This document shows positions 1-6,937 of a stretch of 9,107 nt of DNA, piece by piece. The position numbers were made by a program, and so were the translations under genes. How positions within the stretch are numbered: the stretch's first letter is position 1; each line of letters starts with the position of its first letter. The stretch comes from Oxalobacter sp. (lineage in GTDB: Bacteria > Pseudomonadota > Gammaproteobacteria > Burkholderiales > Burkholderiaceae_D). The DNA is taken from contig JAAZED010000076.1 in NCBI GenBank assembly GCA_012512465.1, positions 1-9,107 of the forward strand, in the 5' to 3' direction. The notes beneath the pieces were generated by a model, which saw only the letters and a list, made by a program, of their open reading frames with translations, did not search any database and had not been told where the DNA came from.

Positions 1-10
1 AAACGAAATA

Positions 11-71
11 CAGGATTATATTTCCTGTTGAGATTAATCTGCTGATCCTGATTGAATAATCAGGATCAGCA
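11..71. repeat. Palindrome cluster at the left edge
   Basis: Three inverted repeats lie almost end to end. The first pairs CAGGA (11-15) with TCCTG (23-27) across a 7-nt loop. The second is the perfect 10-bp palindrome AGATTAATCT (31-40). The third is a perfect 14-bp stem, TGCTGATCCTGATT (40-53) with AATCAGGATCAGCA (58-71), closed by the loop GAAT (54-57). No run of T follows the long stem on either strand, so it is not a textbook Rho-independent terminator. It could be the end of a transcript from a gene left of the window, a processed 3' hairpin, or a binding site for a dimeric regulator. The pairing is seen directly; the role is unknown. Confidence 0.75.
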
Positions 72-99
72 TAAATAAAAACCGCTATTTTCTCACAGA

Positions 100-113
100 T
101 TGGGAATTGGGAA
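100..113 (+). repeat. 7-bp perfect tandem repeat TTGGGAA x2
   Basis: TTGGGAA occurs at 100-106 and again, without a gap, at 107-113, directly upstream of the 58-bp duplication. It may be part of a regulator site or simply slippage. No function can be assigned from sequence. Confidence 0.6.
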
Positions 114-124
114 AAAAGTTGTTT

Positions 125-213
125 GCCAGAAATAAAAATAAGGCAGAGCCAGAAACGCTATAATCATTTTTAATAGTTGTTTGCCAGAAATAAAAATAAA
201 GCAGAGCCAGAAA
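125..213 (+). promoter_or_regulatory. Array of four GCCAGAAA words (candidate operator)
   Basis: GCCAGAAA occurs at 125-132, 148-155, 183-190 and 206-213, all in the same orientation, with start-to-start steps of 23, 35 and 23 bp. The internal 23-bp step exists within each 58-bp unit, so it is not explained by the unit duplication. Regular same-strand words next to -10 boxes resemble the direct-repeat sites of some regulators. I do not recognise the word as a known operator, and it does not look like the E. coli PdhR box. Confidence 0.5.
159..164 (+). promoter_or_regulatory. Upstream putative aceE promoter, -10 box
   Basis: A perfect TATAAT lies in copy 1 of the duplication. At the normal 16-18 bp spacing there is only A-rich sequence and nothing like TTGACA. 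If this is a sigma-70 promoter, it would have to rely on an activator or an A-rich upstream element. A GCCAGAAA word (148-155) ends three bases before it. Confidence 0.5.
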
Positions 214-216
214 CGC

Positions 217-222
217 TATAAT
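217..222 (+). promoter_or_regulatory. Downstream putative aceE promoter, -10 box
   Basis: This second perfect TATAAT, in copy 2 of the duplication, has the same surroundings as the first, including GCCAGAAA at 206-213 and no clear -35 box. Initiation about 7 bases downstream would give an aceE leader of roughly 95-100 nt. It is the closest strong -10 match to aceE and the likelier main start for the operon. Confidence 0.55.
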
Positions 223-265
223 CATCTTTAATGACAGGGTGTTAGGGTGACTGAAAAAAGATACG

Positions 266-284
266 GTCATTTTCATGGAATGAC
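266..284 (+). promoter_or_regulatory. Inverted repeat in the aceE leader
   Basis: GTCATT (266-271) pairs with AATGAC (279-284) across a 7-nt loop, 42 bp ahead of the aceE start. If transcription begins in the upstream duplication, this would be a modest hairpin in the mRNA leader; otherwise it could be a DNA site. I do not recognise a riboswitch class here. Confidence 0.4.
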
Positions 285-326
285 TCTGGGATGTTTCCGT
301 TCCAGAATACGTTTTGAGAGGTTACT

Positions 327-3023
327 ATGCCGAATCCATTGAACCCCATTTCCGCCGGAACCGTTGAGGATACGGATGAACAGGAAACAGCCGAATGGCT
401 TGATTCACTTGTTTCCGTCATCAGAAATGAAGGTCCCGAACGTGCCCGTTTTCTTATGGAGCGACTTGCCGATCTGGGGCGCAGCGAAGGTATAGCACTG
501 CCTTTTTCCACTACGACGGCTTATATCAATACTATACCACCCCATCTGGAAGCACCTTCCCCCGGCAATATGGAGCTGGAGTCACGCTTGAGGGCATTGA
601 TGCGATGGAATGCCATGGCAATGGTCGTCAGGGCAAACAAGGGCAATGACGGGCTGGGCGGTCATATCGCTTCGTATACTTCTGTTGCCACCATGTTTGA
701 GACGGGATTCCATCATTTCTGGCATGCGCCCACTGCCGATCATGAAGGGGATCTGGTTTATTTTCAGGGGCACTCATCACCGGGCGTGTACGCGCGGGCT
801 TTTCTGGAAGGACGCTTGAGCGAGGAACAACTGGCCAATTTCCGCCGGGAAGTAGGGGGGAACGGCCTTTCATCCTATCCACATCCCAAGCTGATGCATG
901 ATTTCTGGCAGTTCCCGACGGTTTCGATGGGGCTTGGGCCCATGACGGCGCTGTACCAGGCGCGTTTCATGAAATATCTGCAGGCGCGGGGTATTACCGA
1001 TACAACCGATCGCAAGGTTTGGGTGTTTTGCGGTGACGGCGAGATGGATGAGCCGGAATCCATGGGAGCCATCGGCATGGCATCACGGGAAAATCTGGAT
1101 AACCTGATCATGGTGGTCAATTGCAACCTGCAGCGCCTGGATGGCCCTGTCAGGGGAAATGGCAAGATTATCCAGGAGCTTGAGTCGGATTTTCGCGGTG
1201 CGGGGTGGAATGTGATCAAGGTGATCTGGGGTTCGGACTGGGATGCGCTTTTGGAGCAGGACCATGACAACGCGCTCAAAGCGATCATGATGAGTACAGT
1301 AGACGGGGAATACCAGAATTACACGGTACAGGACGGGGTATATGCCCGGGAGCATTTCTTTGGCAAGGACCCGCGCACGCTTGATATGGTAGCCAATTTG
1401 TCCAATGACGAGATCTATCGTCTTTCCCGTGGCGGCCATGATCCGAGAAAGGTGTATGCAGCGTTCAAGGCGGCTTCTGACCACAAGGGACAGCCAACCG
1501 TTATTCTCTGCAAAACCGTCAAAGGGTATGGCATGGGGGATGCTGCGGAAGGACTTAACATCGCCCACCAGGTCAAGAAACTGGATGACTATATTATCCG
1601 TATGCTGCGTGATCGTGCCGGGGTGCCCATTCCGGATGAAGCGCTTTACGAGGTGCCATTTTACAAGCCGGCTGATGATGCGCCCGAAATGGTTTACCTG
1701 AAAGAAAAGCGTAAGGCGCTGGGCGGTTTTTTACCGCAGCGGCGGAGAAAAGCGGATGAATTGTTGCCTGTTCCACCCCTTTCGGCTTTCCAGCCGGTGC
1801 TGGAACCTTCTGCGGCTGGCAGGGAAACGTCCAGTACCCAGGCATATGTCCGCATGATCAACCTGCTGTTGCGGGACACGGCGCTGGGCAACCGTATTGT
1901 GCCGATCATGGTGGATGAGTCCCGCACCTTTGGCATGGAAGGGCTTTTCCGGCAGATTGGCATTTTCAGCCAGCAGGGGCAGCTGTATGAGCCGGTGGAT
2001 ATCGACCAGGTCATGTACTACCGTGAGGACAAGAGCGGACAGATTCTTCAGGAAGGCATCAGTGAGGCAGGGGGAACGAGTTCATGGATTGCGGCAGCAA
2101 CCGCCTATTCCACACACAATCGCATCATGATCCCGTTTTATACCTTTTATTCCATGTTCGGTTTCCAGCGCACCGGTGATCTGATCTGGGCCGCAGCCGA
2201 TTCGATGGCGCGCGGATTTTTGATGGGCGGCACTGCCGGCAGGACGACATTAAACGGGGAAGGGTTGCAGCATGAAGATGGACAAAGCCATGTCATGGCC
2301 GCCACCATTCCTTCCTGCCGACCATATGATCCCACCTTTGCCCATGAAGTGGCAGTGATTATCCATGATGGTTTAAAACGCATGGTTCAGCAGCAGGAAG
2401 ACGTGTTTTATTACATCACGATCATGAATGAGCCCTATCCGCAGCCGGGCTTGAAGCCTGGGCAGGAGGAAGGCATTCTCAAAGGGATGTATCTCTTTGA
2501 GGCAGGGGAAAAGGAGACCAGGCACCGGGTGCAGCTTCTGGGGTCAGGTGCGATCCTGCGTGAGGCGCTGGCGGCAGCCGAACTCCTGAAAAATGACTGG
2601 AATATCGCAGCGGATGTCTGGTCTGTCCCGTCGTTTACGATGGCCGCGCGGGACGGGCAGGAGGCTGAGCACTGGAACCTGGCGCATCCGGATGAGGAAC
2701 AGCGTATCCCTTATGTCACACAGTGCCTTGGCGAGACAGCAGGGCCGATCATCGCATCGACAGATTATGTGCGGGCCTTTGCCGAGCAGATTCGTGCCTA
2801 TATTCCCCCGGATCGCCGTTATACCGTATTGGGAACAGACGGGTTCGGACGCTCCGACACCCGGGCCAATTTGCGTCATTTCTTTGAGGTGGATCGTTAT
2901 TACATCACGTTGTCGGCATTACAATCCCTTGCGAGAGAGGGGGCGATTTCCGGCTCGACCGTTGCGGCGGCTATCCGGAAATATGCGATTAATGTGAACA
3001 AGCCCAATCCGGTATACGAGTAA
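327..3023 (+). CDS. aceE: Pyruvate dehydrogenase E1 component (homodimeric type)
   Basis: The thiamine diphosphate-dependent E1 decarboxylates pyruvate and passes the acetyl group to the lipoyl arm of AceF in the cytoplasmic pyruvate dehydrogenase complex. The 898-residue length fits the single-chain, homodimeric AceE family. The cofactor-binding motif starts at GDGEMD (236-241) and ends at NCN (265-267). Other conserved blocks are GGH (His113), QGHSSPG (His149), the mobile-loop IAHQVKK (His414), QEGI (Glu576, matching the essential Glu of the E. coli enzyme) and LQHEDG (His649). GTDGFGRSD near the C-terminus is also typical. The start is supported by GAGAGG at 316-321, five bases upstream. 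One small oddity is HEDGQSH (649-655), where E. coli has HEDGHSH. It is first in an aceE-aceF-lpdA cluster and is probably driven from the duplicated promoter region. Identification is secure. Confidence 0.98.
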   Translation: MPNPLNPISAGTVEDTDEQETAEWLDSLVSVIRNEGPERARFLMERLADLGRSEGIALPFSTTTAYINTIPPHLEAPSPGNMELESRLRALMRWNAMAMVVRANKGNDGLGGHIASYTSVATMFETGFHHFWHAPTADHEGDLVYFQGHSSPGVYARAFLEGRLSEEQLANFRREVGGNGLSSYPHPKLMHDFWQFPTVSMGLGPMTALYQARFMKYLQARGITDTTDRKVWVFCGDGEMDEPESMGAIGMASRENLDNLIMVVNCNLQRLDGPVRGNGKIIQELESDFRGAGWNVIKVIWGSDWDALLEQDHDNALKAIMMSTVDGEYQNYTVQDGVYAREHFFGKDPRTLDMVANLSNDEIYRLSRGGHDPRKVYAAFKAASDHKGQPTVILCKTVKGYGMGDAAEGLNIAHQVKKLDDYIIRMLRDRAGVPIPDEALYEVPFYKPADDAPEMVYLKEKRKALGGFLPQRRRKADELLPVPPLSAFQPVLEPSAAGRETSSTQAYVRMINLLLRDTALGNRIVPIMVDESRTFGMEGLFRQIGIFSQQGQLYEPVDIDQVMYYREDKSGQILQEGISEAGGTSSWIAAATAYSTHNRIMIPFYTFYSMFGFQRTGDLIWAAADSMARGFLMGGTAGRTTLNGEGLQHEDGQSHVMAATIPSCRPYDPTFAHEVAVIIHDGLKRMVQQQEDVFYYITIMNEPYPQPGLKPGQEEGILKGMYLFEAGEKETRHRVQLLGSGAILREALAAAELLKNDWNIAADVWSVPSFTMAARDGQEAEHWNLAHPDEEQRIPYVTQCLGETAGPIIASTDYVRAFAEQIRAYIPPDRRYTVLGTDGFGRSDTRANLRHFFEVDRYYITLSALQSLAREGAISGSTVAAAIRKYAINVNKPNPVYE

Positions 3024-3059
3024 GTGCACCACAATGGGATATCGGGAAAATTACAACAC

Positions 3060-3072
3060 CAGGCGATGCCTG
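3060..3072 (+). promoter_or_regulatory. Hairpin between aceE and aceF
   Basis: CAGGC (3060-3064) and GCCTG (3068-3072) pair perfectly around a GAT loop, just four bases before the aceF ribosome binding site (GAAGGGA, 3076-3082). It has no T-run, so it is not a terminator. A hairpin here could protect a processed 3' end of aceE or affect aceF translation; this is inference. Confidence 0.45.
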
Positions 3073-3089
3073 ACTGAAGGGACTGTGTT

Positions 3090-4382
3090 ATGAGTCTGGA
3101 AGAAATCAGGGTGCCGGATATCGGCGACTTCAAGGCGGTGGATGTTATTGAAGTCATGGTCAGCGTGGGTGACCGGATCAGGCGTGACCAGTCACTCGTT
3201 ACGGTCGAATCAGACAAGGCCAGTATGGAAATTCCTTCTCCCCGTGATGGGGTTGTCAGGGAACTGAAGGTCAGTTTGGGAGACAAGGTATCAGAAGGGG
3301 CACTGCTCCTGATAATGGAAGTGGATGAGGCATTGGGGCCGGAAAAAGAAGAAAGCCCTGCTGCCCCTTCTGCTGAAAAAATTGAACCGCCGGCAGAAGC
3401 GTCACCTCCGCCTGCCTCATCACCTGATCTCTCGACAGAACCTGTGCCAGAAACGGTGAGCGCCTCAGGCGGCGTCGCACATGCCTCTCCTTCTGTCAGG
3501 AAGTTTGCGCGTGAATTGGGGGTGGATCTTTCCCGTGTGCGGGGAAGCGGTCCGAAGGCACGCATTCTGCGGGAAGATGTACTGGCTTTTGTCAAATCTT
3601 CCCTTGCCGGGGGTGCTTCGCCCGGCGGCGGTTTGGCGGGTTATGCTGATTTTCCGGTATGGCCATCGCTCGATTTCAGTGCATTCGGCCCGACAGAAAA
3701 ACTCCCCCTGTCGCGGATCAAGCAGATCAGCGGCCCCAATTTGCATCGCAATCTGCTGATGATCCCGCATGTGACACAGTACGAAGATGCGGATGTGACG
3801 GAACTGGAAAGCTTCAGGCAATCAGAGAATAAACGGCTTGAGGCAGAGGGTGTCAGGTTGACCATGCTGTCGTTTGTGATAAAGGCTTGTGTGACGGCGC
3901 TGAAAAAATATCCCCAGTTCAATGCCGCACTGGATGAAAGGAAAGAAAGCCTGATCCTGAAACGGTACTACAACGTAGGGTTTGCTGCGGATACCCCCCA
4001 GGGTCTGATGGTGCCCGTTGTTAAAAATGTGGATCAGAAAGGTATTGCGGAAATCGCCAGGGAGGTGGCGTCACTGGCGGAAAAGGCCAGGCAGGGCCGG
4101 CTTGGCCCATCCGGGATGCAGGGCGCCAGTTTTACGATTACTTCCCTGGGCGGGATCGGCGGCACGTATTTTACGCCCTTCATCAATGCGCCGGAGGTGG
4201 CCATTATCGGATTGTCACGCATGAGCATGAAGCCCGTATGGGACGGGAGTGAATTTGTTCCGCGTTTGATCCTGCCACTGTCTCTTGCCTACGACCATCG
4301 GGCAATCGATGGGGCGGATGGGGCGCGCTTTGCTTCTTATCTGGCAGCGTTGCTTGCCGACATGAAAAAAACCTTGCTCTGA
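3090..4382 (+). CDS. aceF: Pyruvate dehydrogenase E2, dihydrolipoamide acetyltransferase
   Basis: This core subunit of the pyruvate dehydrogenase complex takes the acetyl group from AceE on a swinging lipoyl-lysine and transfers it to CoA. Domains in order: one lipoyl domain (about 1-78) with the lipoylation motif ESDKASM, Lys43; a Pro/Ala/Ser/Glu-rich linker (about 84-128); a peripheral-subunit-binding domain (about 131-168) with SPSVRKFARELGVDL and GSGPKARILREDV; a second linker; and the catalytic domain (about 203-430) ending in DHRAIDGAD, with catalytic His403 and Asp407. At 430 residues it is a short, single-lipoyl form; E. coli AceF has three lipoyl domains. GAAGGGA lies seven bases before the ATG. 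It follows aceE by 66 bp and precedes lpdA, so co-transcription is likely. A 2-oxoglutarate or branched-chain E2 is much less likely next to aceE. Confidence 0.97.
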   Translation: MSLEEIRVPDIGDFKAVDVIEVMVSVGDRIRRDQSLVTVESDKASMEIPSPRDGVVRELKVSLGDKVSEGALLLIMEVDEALGPEKEESPAAPSAEKIEPPAEASPPPASSPDLSTEPVPETVSASGGVAHASPSVRKFARELGVDLSRVRGSGPKARILREDVLAFVKSSLAGGASPGGGLAGYADFPVWPSLDFSAFGPTEKLPLSRIKQISGPNLHRNLLMIPHVTQYEDADVTELESFRQSENKRLEAEGVRLTMLSFVIKACVTALKKYPQFNAALDERKESLILKRYYNVGFAADTPQGLMVPVVKNVDQKGIAEIAREVASLAEKARQGRLGPSGMQGASFTITSLGGIGGTYFTPFINAPEVAIIGLSRMSMKPVWDGSEFVPRLILPLSLAYDHRAIDGADGARFASYLAALLADMKKTLL

Positions 4383-4440
4383 CGCCTGTGCGGAATTAGC
4401 AGATACTTTTTTCCTATCAGGCAGAATCGAAAGGACGCAG

Positions 4441-5886
4441 ATGAGCCAAAATGAAATCAGTCGGATAGACGGAGAGTGTGACACCCTGGTGCTGGGTGCG
4501 GGACCGGGAGGATATACTGCGGCATTCAGGGCCGCGGATCTGGGGCAGAAGGTCATACTGGTTGAGCGCTACGCCGCTTTGGGCGGTGTTTGCCTGAATG
4601 TCGGCTGTATTCCCTCAAAAGCGTTTCTTCATGCCGCCAGGGTGATTACCGAAGCCGATGAAATGGCCGGTTTTGGCATCCGGATGGGAAAACCGGTCAT
4701 TGAAGCGGAAAACCTGCGGACCTGGAAAAACCATGTCGTCAAAAAACTGACTGATGGCCTTGCCTCGCTGGCACGGGCTCGGCAGGTACAGGTGGTGCAG
4801 GGCACGGGTTCATTTACCTCACCCCATACGATGACCATACAGACAGCAGAAGGGGAAAAGCGCATCCGCTTCGTTCATGCCATTATTGCTGCCGGCTCTT
4901 CTGCGACCCGGATTCCCGGGTTCCCCTACGATCATCCGGCACTGATGGATTCAACCGCTGCGCTGGACCTGCAAAATATTCCGGAAAAGATGCTGGTGAT
5001 TGGCGGCGGGATCATCGGGCTGGAAATGGCATGTGCCTATGATGCTTTCGGTACCCGGATAACGGTTGTTGAAGCCGCGCCACAGCTGGTCGCATCGGCT
5101 GATGCTGATGTGGTTCGTATCCTCCATAACCGCATCAGCCAGCGGTATGAAGCCATTTACCTCAACACCCGCGTAACAGCGCTTGAGCCCAAAGGCGATT
5201 TACTGCAGGCAAGGCTGGAAGGTGAGGGGGCGCCAGCAGAACCGCAGAAATTTGACAAGGTACTGGTCGCGGTTGGCAGGCGGCCAAACGGCAGGGCCAT
5301 AGGCGCGGAAAATGCCGGTGTCCGTATTGATGAGGCAGGCTTTATTCCGGTCGACAGCGAGCAGCGAACCAATATTCCCCATATTTTTGCGATTGGTGAC
5401 ATATGCGGGGAGCCAATGCTTGCGCATAAGGCCAGTGCACAGGGTAAGGTGGCTGCGGAAGTCATTGCCGGAGAAAAAACGGCTTTTGATGTGCAGACGA
5501 TTCCTTCCGTTGCCTATACAGACCCTGAAATTGCCTGGATGGGCATAACAGAGATCGAGGCGCAATCAAGGGGGATTCCTTATGAAAAATCCGTTTTCCC
5601 CTGGTCAGCTTCCGGACGGGCGCTGACCATGGCGCGGGATGATGGCCTGACCAAGCTGATCTGGGACCCGGATACCAAAAAGATCATGGGAGGGGCCATT
5701 GCCGGCATGAATGCAGGAGAATTGCTGGCTGAACTGGTGCTTGCGCTGGAGATGGGGGCTGACCTGGAAGATATGGCGTTGACCGTTCATGCGCATCCGA
5801 CGCTTTCCGAGACCGTCATGCTGGCGGCTGAAGCGGGGCTGGGCAGCATTACGGACCTGTATCTGCCCAGGAAACGAAGCCATTAG
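4441..5886 (+). CDS. lpdA: Dihydrolipoamide dehydrogenase (E3)
   Basis: This FAD flavoprotein reoxidises the dihydrolipoyl arm of AceF and reduces NAD+. Visible motifs are the FAD-binding GAGPGG (19-24), the redox disulfide motif GGVCLNVGCIPSK (Cys51 and Cys56), the NAD-binding GGGIIG (188-193), the second FAD motif IFAIGD (315-320), and the C-terminal HAHPTLSE (450-457) with the active-site His452-Glu457 pair of the partner subunit. The length of 481 residues matches a plain E3. There is no N-terminal lipoyl domain, unlike the longer PDH-linked E3 found in some betaproteobacteria. AAAGGA (4430-4435) sits five bases before the ATG. It lies 58 bp after aceF. The same E3 could also serve 2-oxoglutarate dehydrogenase or glycine cleavage if no other copy exists in the genome. 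Confidence 0.97.
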   Translation: MSQNEISRIDGECDTLVLGAGPGGYTAAFRAADLGQKVILVERYAALGGVCLNVGCIPSKAFLHAARVITEADEMAGFGIRMGKPVIEAENLRTWKNHVVKKLTDGLASLARARQVQVVQGTGSFTSPHTMTIQTAEGEKRIRFVHAIIAAGSSATRIPGFPYDHPALMDSTAALDLQNIPEKMLVIGGGIIGLEMACAYDAFGTRITVVEAAPQLVASADADVVRILHNRISQRYEAIYLNTRVTALEPKGDLLQARLEGEGAPAEPQKFDKVLVAVGRRPNGRAIGAENAGVRIDEAGFIPVDSEQRTNIPHIFAIGDICGEPMLAHKASAQGKVAAEVIAGEKTAFDVQTIPSVAYTDPEIAWMGITEIEAQSRGIPYEKSVFPWSASGRALTMARDDGLTKLIWDPDTKKIMGGAIAGMNAGELLAELVLALEMGADLEDMALTVHAHPTLSETVMLAAEAGLGSITDLYLPRKRSH

Positions 5887-5905
5887 GGCATATTAATACG
5901 CCTTA
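5884..5905. other. Near-palindromic junction between convergent stop codons
   Basis: Only 16 bp (5887-5902) separate the TAG of lpdA from the TAA of the rsuA-like gene. Those 16 bp pair with themselves except for one A/C mismatch. The symmetry runs on into the two stop codons, with one G/T position at 5886/5903. There is no T-run on either side, so intrinsic termination would be weak. The two transcripts probably overlap at their 3' ends. Confidence 0.5.
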
Positions 5906-6613
5906 GGCTGGCACATAGCCCAAAAGGGAAAGCTCATCGGCTTCAATCCAGCGCCAGTTGCCCTGTGGCAGGCTTTCGTCCAGCACCAAACTGCCAATGG
6001 CGCTGCGGTGGAGTTTTTCAACACGATTTCCTGCTGCTGCCACCATTCTCTTGACCTGATGGTACTTCCCCTCCGCAATTGACAGGCTTAGCCGATGCGA
6101 GTCAAGTGGCGTACAGGAGAGTGCGGCAACAGGTGATTTTTCACCATGCAGCAAAACACCGGCACAAAGCGCTTCGAACAGTTCCGGTTGCAGGGCATGC
6201 CGTACCCGGGCTTCATAGATTTTTGATACCATTTTTTTTGGCGAAATCATCGCATGGATGAATGCGCCATCATCAGAGAAAAAAAGCAGTCCTGTTGTAT
6301 CCTGGTCCAGCCGTCCGGCACATTGCACCCCCCGCTGTATCAATTGTTCGGGAAGCAGGGAAAAAACACTGGGATGATGCTGTGGTTGGTGTGAGCATTC
6401 AAATCCTGGCGGTTTGTGCATGGCGATATAAACGCGTTCACGGTAACGCCAGCGTTGCTTATCCACTTCAAAAAACAGGTTGTCCGTATCGATGTTTGCC
6501 TGCGGATCAGTGCAGCGTTTGCCCGCTACGGATACCCGTCCCTCGCTGATCAGTGTACGGCAGGTTTTCCGGCTGCCAAAGCCCTGGCTTTGAAGGAGTT
6601 TTTCGAGTGTCAT
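5903..6613 (-). CDS. rsuA: RsuA-family 16S rRNA pseudouridine synthase
   Basis: This enzyme isomerises uridine to pseudouridine in rRNA; RsuA acts on U516 of 16S rRNA. The 236-residue protein has an N-terminal S4-type RNA-binding domain (about 1-45, with SRKTCRTLISEGRVSV). The catalytic domain contains MHKPPGFECS (65-74), the catalytic motif GRLDQDTTGL with Asp103, and the family signature EGKYHQVKRM. Length and order of motifs match RsuA (231 residues in E. coli). RluE and RluF are related alternatives, so the exact target base is inferred. No convincing ribosome binding site precedes the ATG, and no better in-frame start is visible. A lone TATACT on the minus strand (complement of 6652-6657) could be a -10 box, but it lacks a -35. 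It converges on lpdA and is separated from the upstream cold-shock gene by that gene's terminator. Confidence 0.9.
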   Translation of the reverse strand: MTLEKLLQSQGFGSRKTCRTLISEGRVSVAGKRCTDPQANIDTDNLFFEVDKQRWRYRERVYIAMHKPPGFECSHQPQHHPSVFSLLPEQLIQRGVQCAGRLDQDTTGLLFFSDDGAFIHAMISPKKMVSKIYEARVRHALQPELFEALCAGVLLHGEKSPVAALSCTPLDSHRLSLSIAEGKYHQVKRMVAAAGNRVEKLHRSAIGSLVLDESLPQGNWRWIEADELSLLGYVPA

Positions 6614-6688
6614 GGTAAAAAGCGCAAAACGGGATAACGGATTAAAATAAAAGTATATCTGCTTCGGATGTTACGTATTTCGCAGGCG

Positions 6689-6717
6689 AAAAAAAACCCC
6701 ACAGCTGTGAGGTTTTT
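6689..6717 (-). terminator. Rho-independent terminator of the cold-shock gene
   Basis: Read on the minus strand, a stem built around CACAGCTGTG, with flanking CC/GG and A/T pairs and one mismatch, is followed by eight T (complement of 6689-6696). It begins 17 bp after the cold-shock stop codon. Because A-runs and T-runs flank both sides, it could also stop transcription in the other direction, but no + strand gene ends here. It makes readthrough from the cold-shock gene into the rsuA-like gene unlikely to be the main source of rsuA mRNA. Confidence 0.88.
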
Positions 6718-6733
6718 ATAGAGCCTGAAATAA

Positions 6734-6937
6734 TCAGGCAGCCTGAATATTTGAGGCTTGCTTGCCTTTCGGGCCCTGGGTTACCTCAAACTGAACCCGC
6801 TGTCCTTCTTTAAGAGTTTTGAATCCGTTCATGTTAATTGCGGAAAAGTGTGCAAACAAATCTTCTCCCCCATCTTCCGGTGTAATAAAGCCAAAACCTT
6901 TAGCATCGTTAAACCACTTGACTGTTCCTGTTGCCAT
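6734..6937 (-). CDS. cspA: Cold-shock domain protein (CspA family)
   Basis: This small single-stranded nucleic acid binding protein (67 residues) acts as an RNA chaperone. The whole protein is one cold-shock domain, opening with [19 protein letters not shown]1 is KGFGFI (13-18) and RNP2 is DLFAHF (26-31), with the usual aromatic residues present. Family membership is certain, but paralogues (CspA, CspC, CspD, CspE) cannot be told apart here, so the symbol is a family label. E. coli cspD is also divergent from clpS-clpA, and the position suggests the same ancestral arrangement. The closest AGGA lies 13 bases before the ATG, an unusually long spacing. A promoter about 90-115 bp upstream gives an mRNA leader of roughly 80 nt. 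Its terminator follows at once. Confidence 0.95.
   Translation of the reverse strand: MATGTVKWFNDAKGFGFITPEDGGEDLFAHFSAINMNGFKTLKEGQRVQFEVTQGPKGKQASNIQAA

Larger units (their letters stand above)
117..232 (+). repeat. Two tandem copies of a 58-bp promoter-bearing unit
   Basis: Copy 1 spans 117-174 and copy 2 spans 175-232, abutting with no spacer. They differ at only two positions: 142 G against 200 A, and 168 T against 226 C, so 56 of 58 bases agree. Identity stops at both outer edges, so there are exactly two copies. Each copy contains a perfect TATAAT and two GCCAGAAA words 23 bp apart. High identity in non-coding DNA suggests a fairly recent duplication or active maintenance. The unit length, about 5.5 helical turns, would put equivalent sites on opposite faces of B-DNA. 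Confidence 0.95.

Noticed and set aside
85..276. Open reading frame on the minus strand across the aceE upstream region, with a repeated peptide
   Set aside because: It is the translation of the 58-bp non-coding duplication and the promoter region. It has no ribosome binding site and no recognisable domain.
875..1568. Overlapping long minus-strand frames inside aceE
   Set aside because: They are antisense shadows of conserved E1 coding sequence.
3446..3453. Further GCCAGAAA copy
   Set aside because: It falls inside the linker-coding part of aceF, isolated and without a promoter, so chance is the simplest explanation.
2900..3595. 231-codon open frame on the minus strand across the aceE-aceF junction
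   Set aside because: It is a low-complexity Ser/Thr-rich shadow of two certain + strand genes and has no domain.
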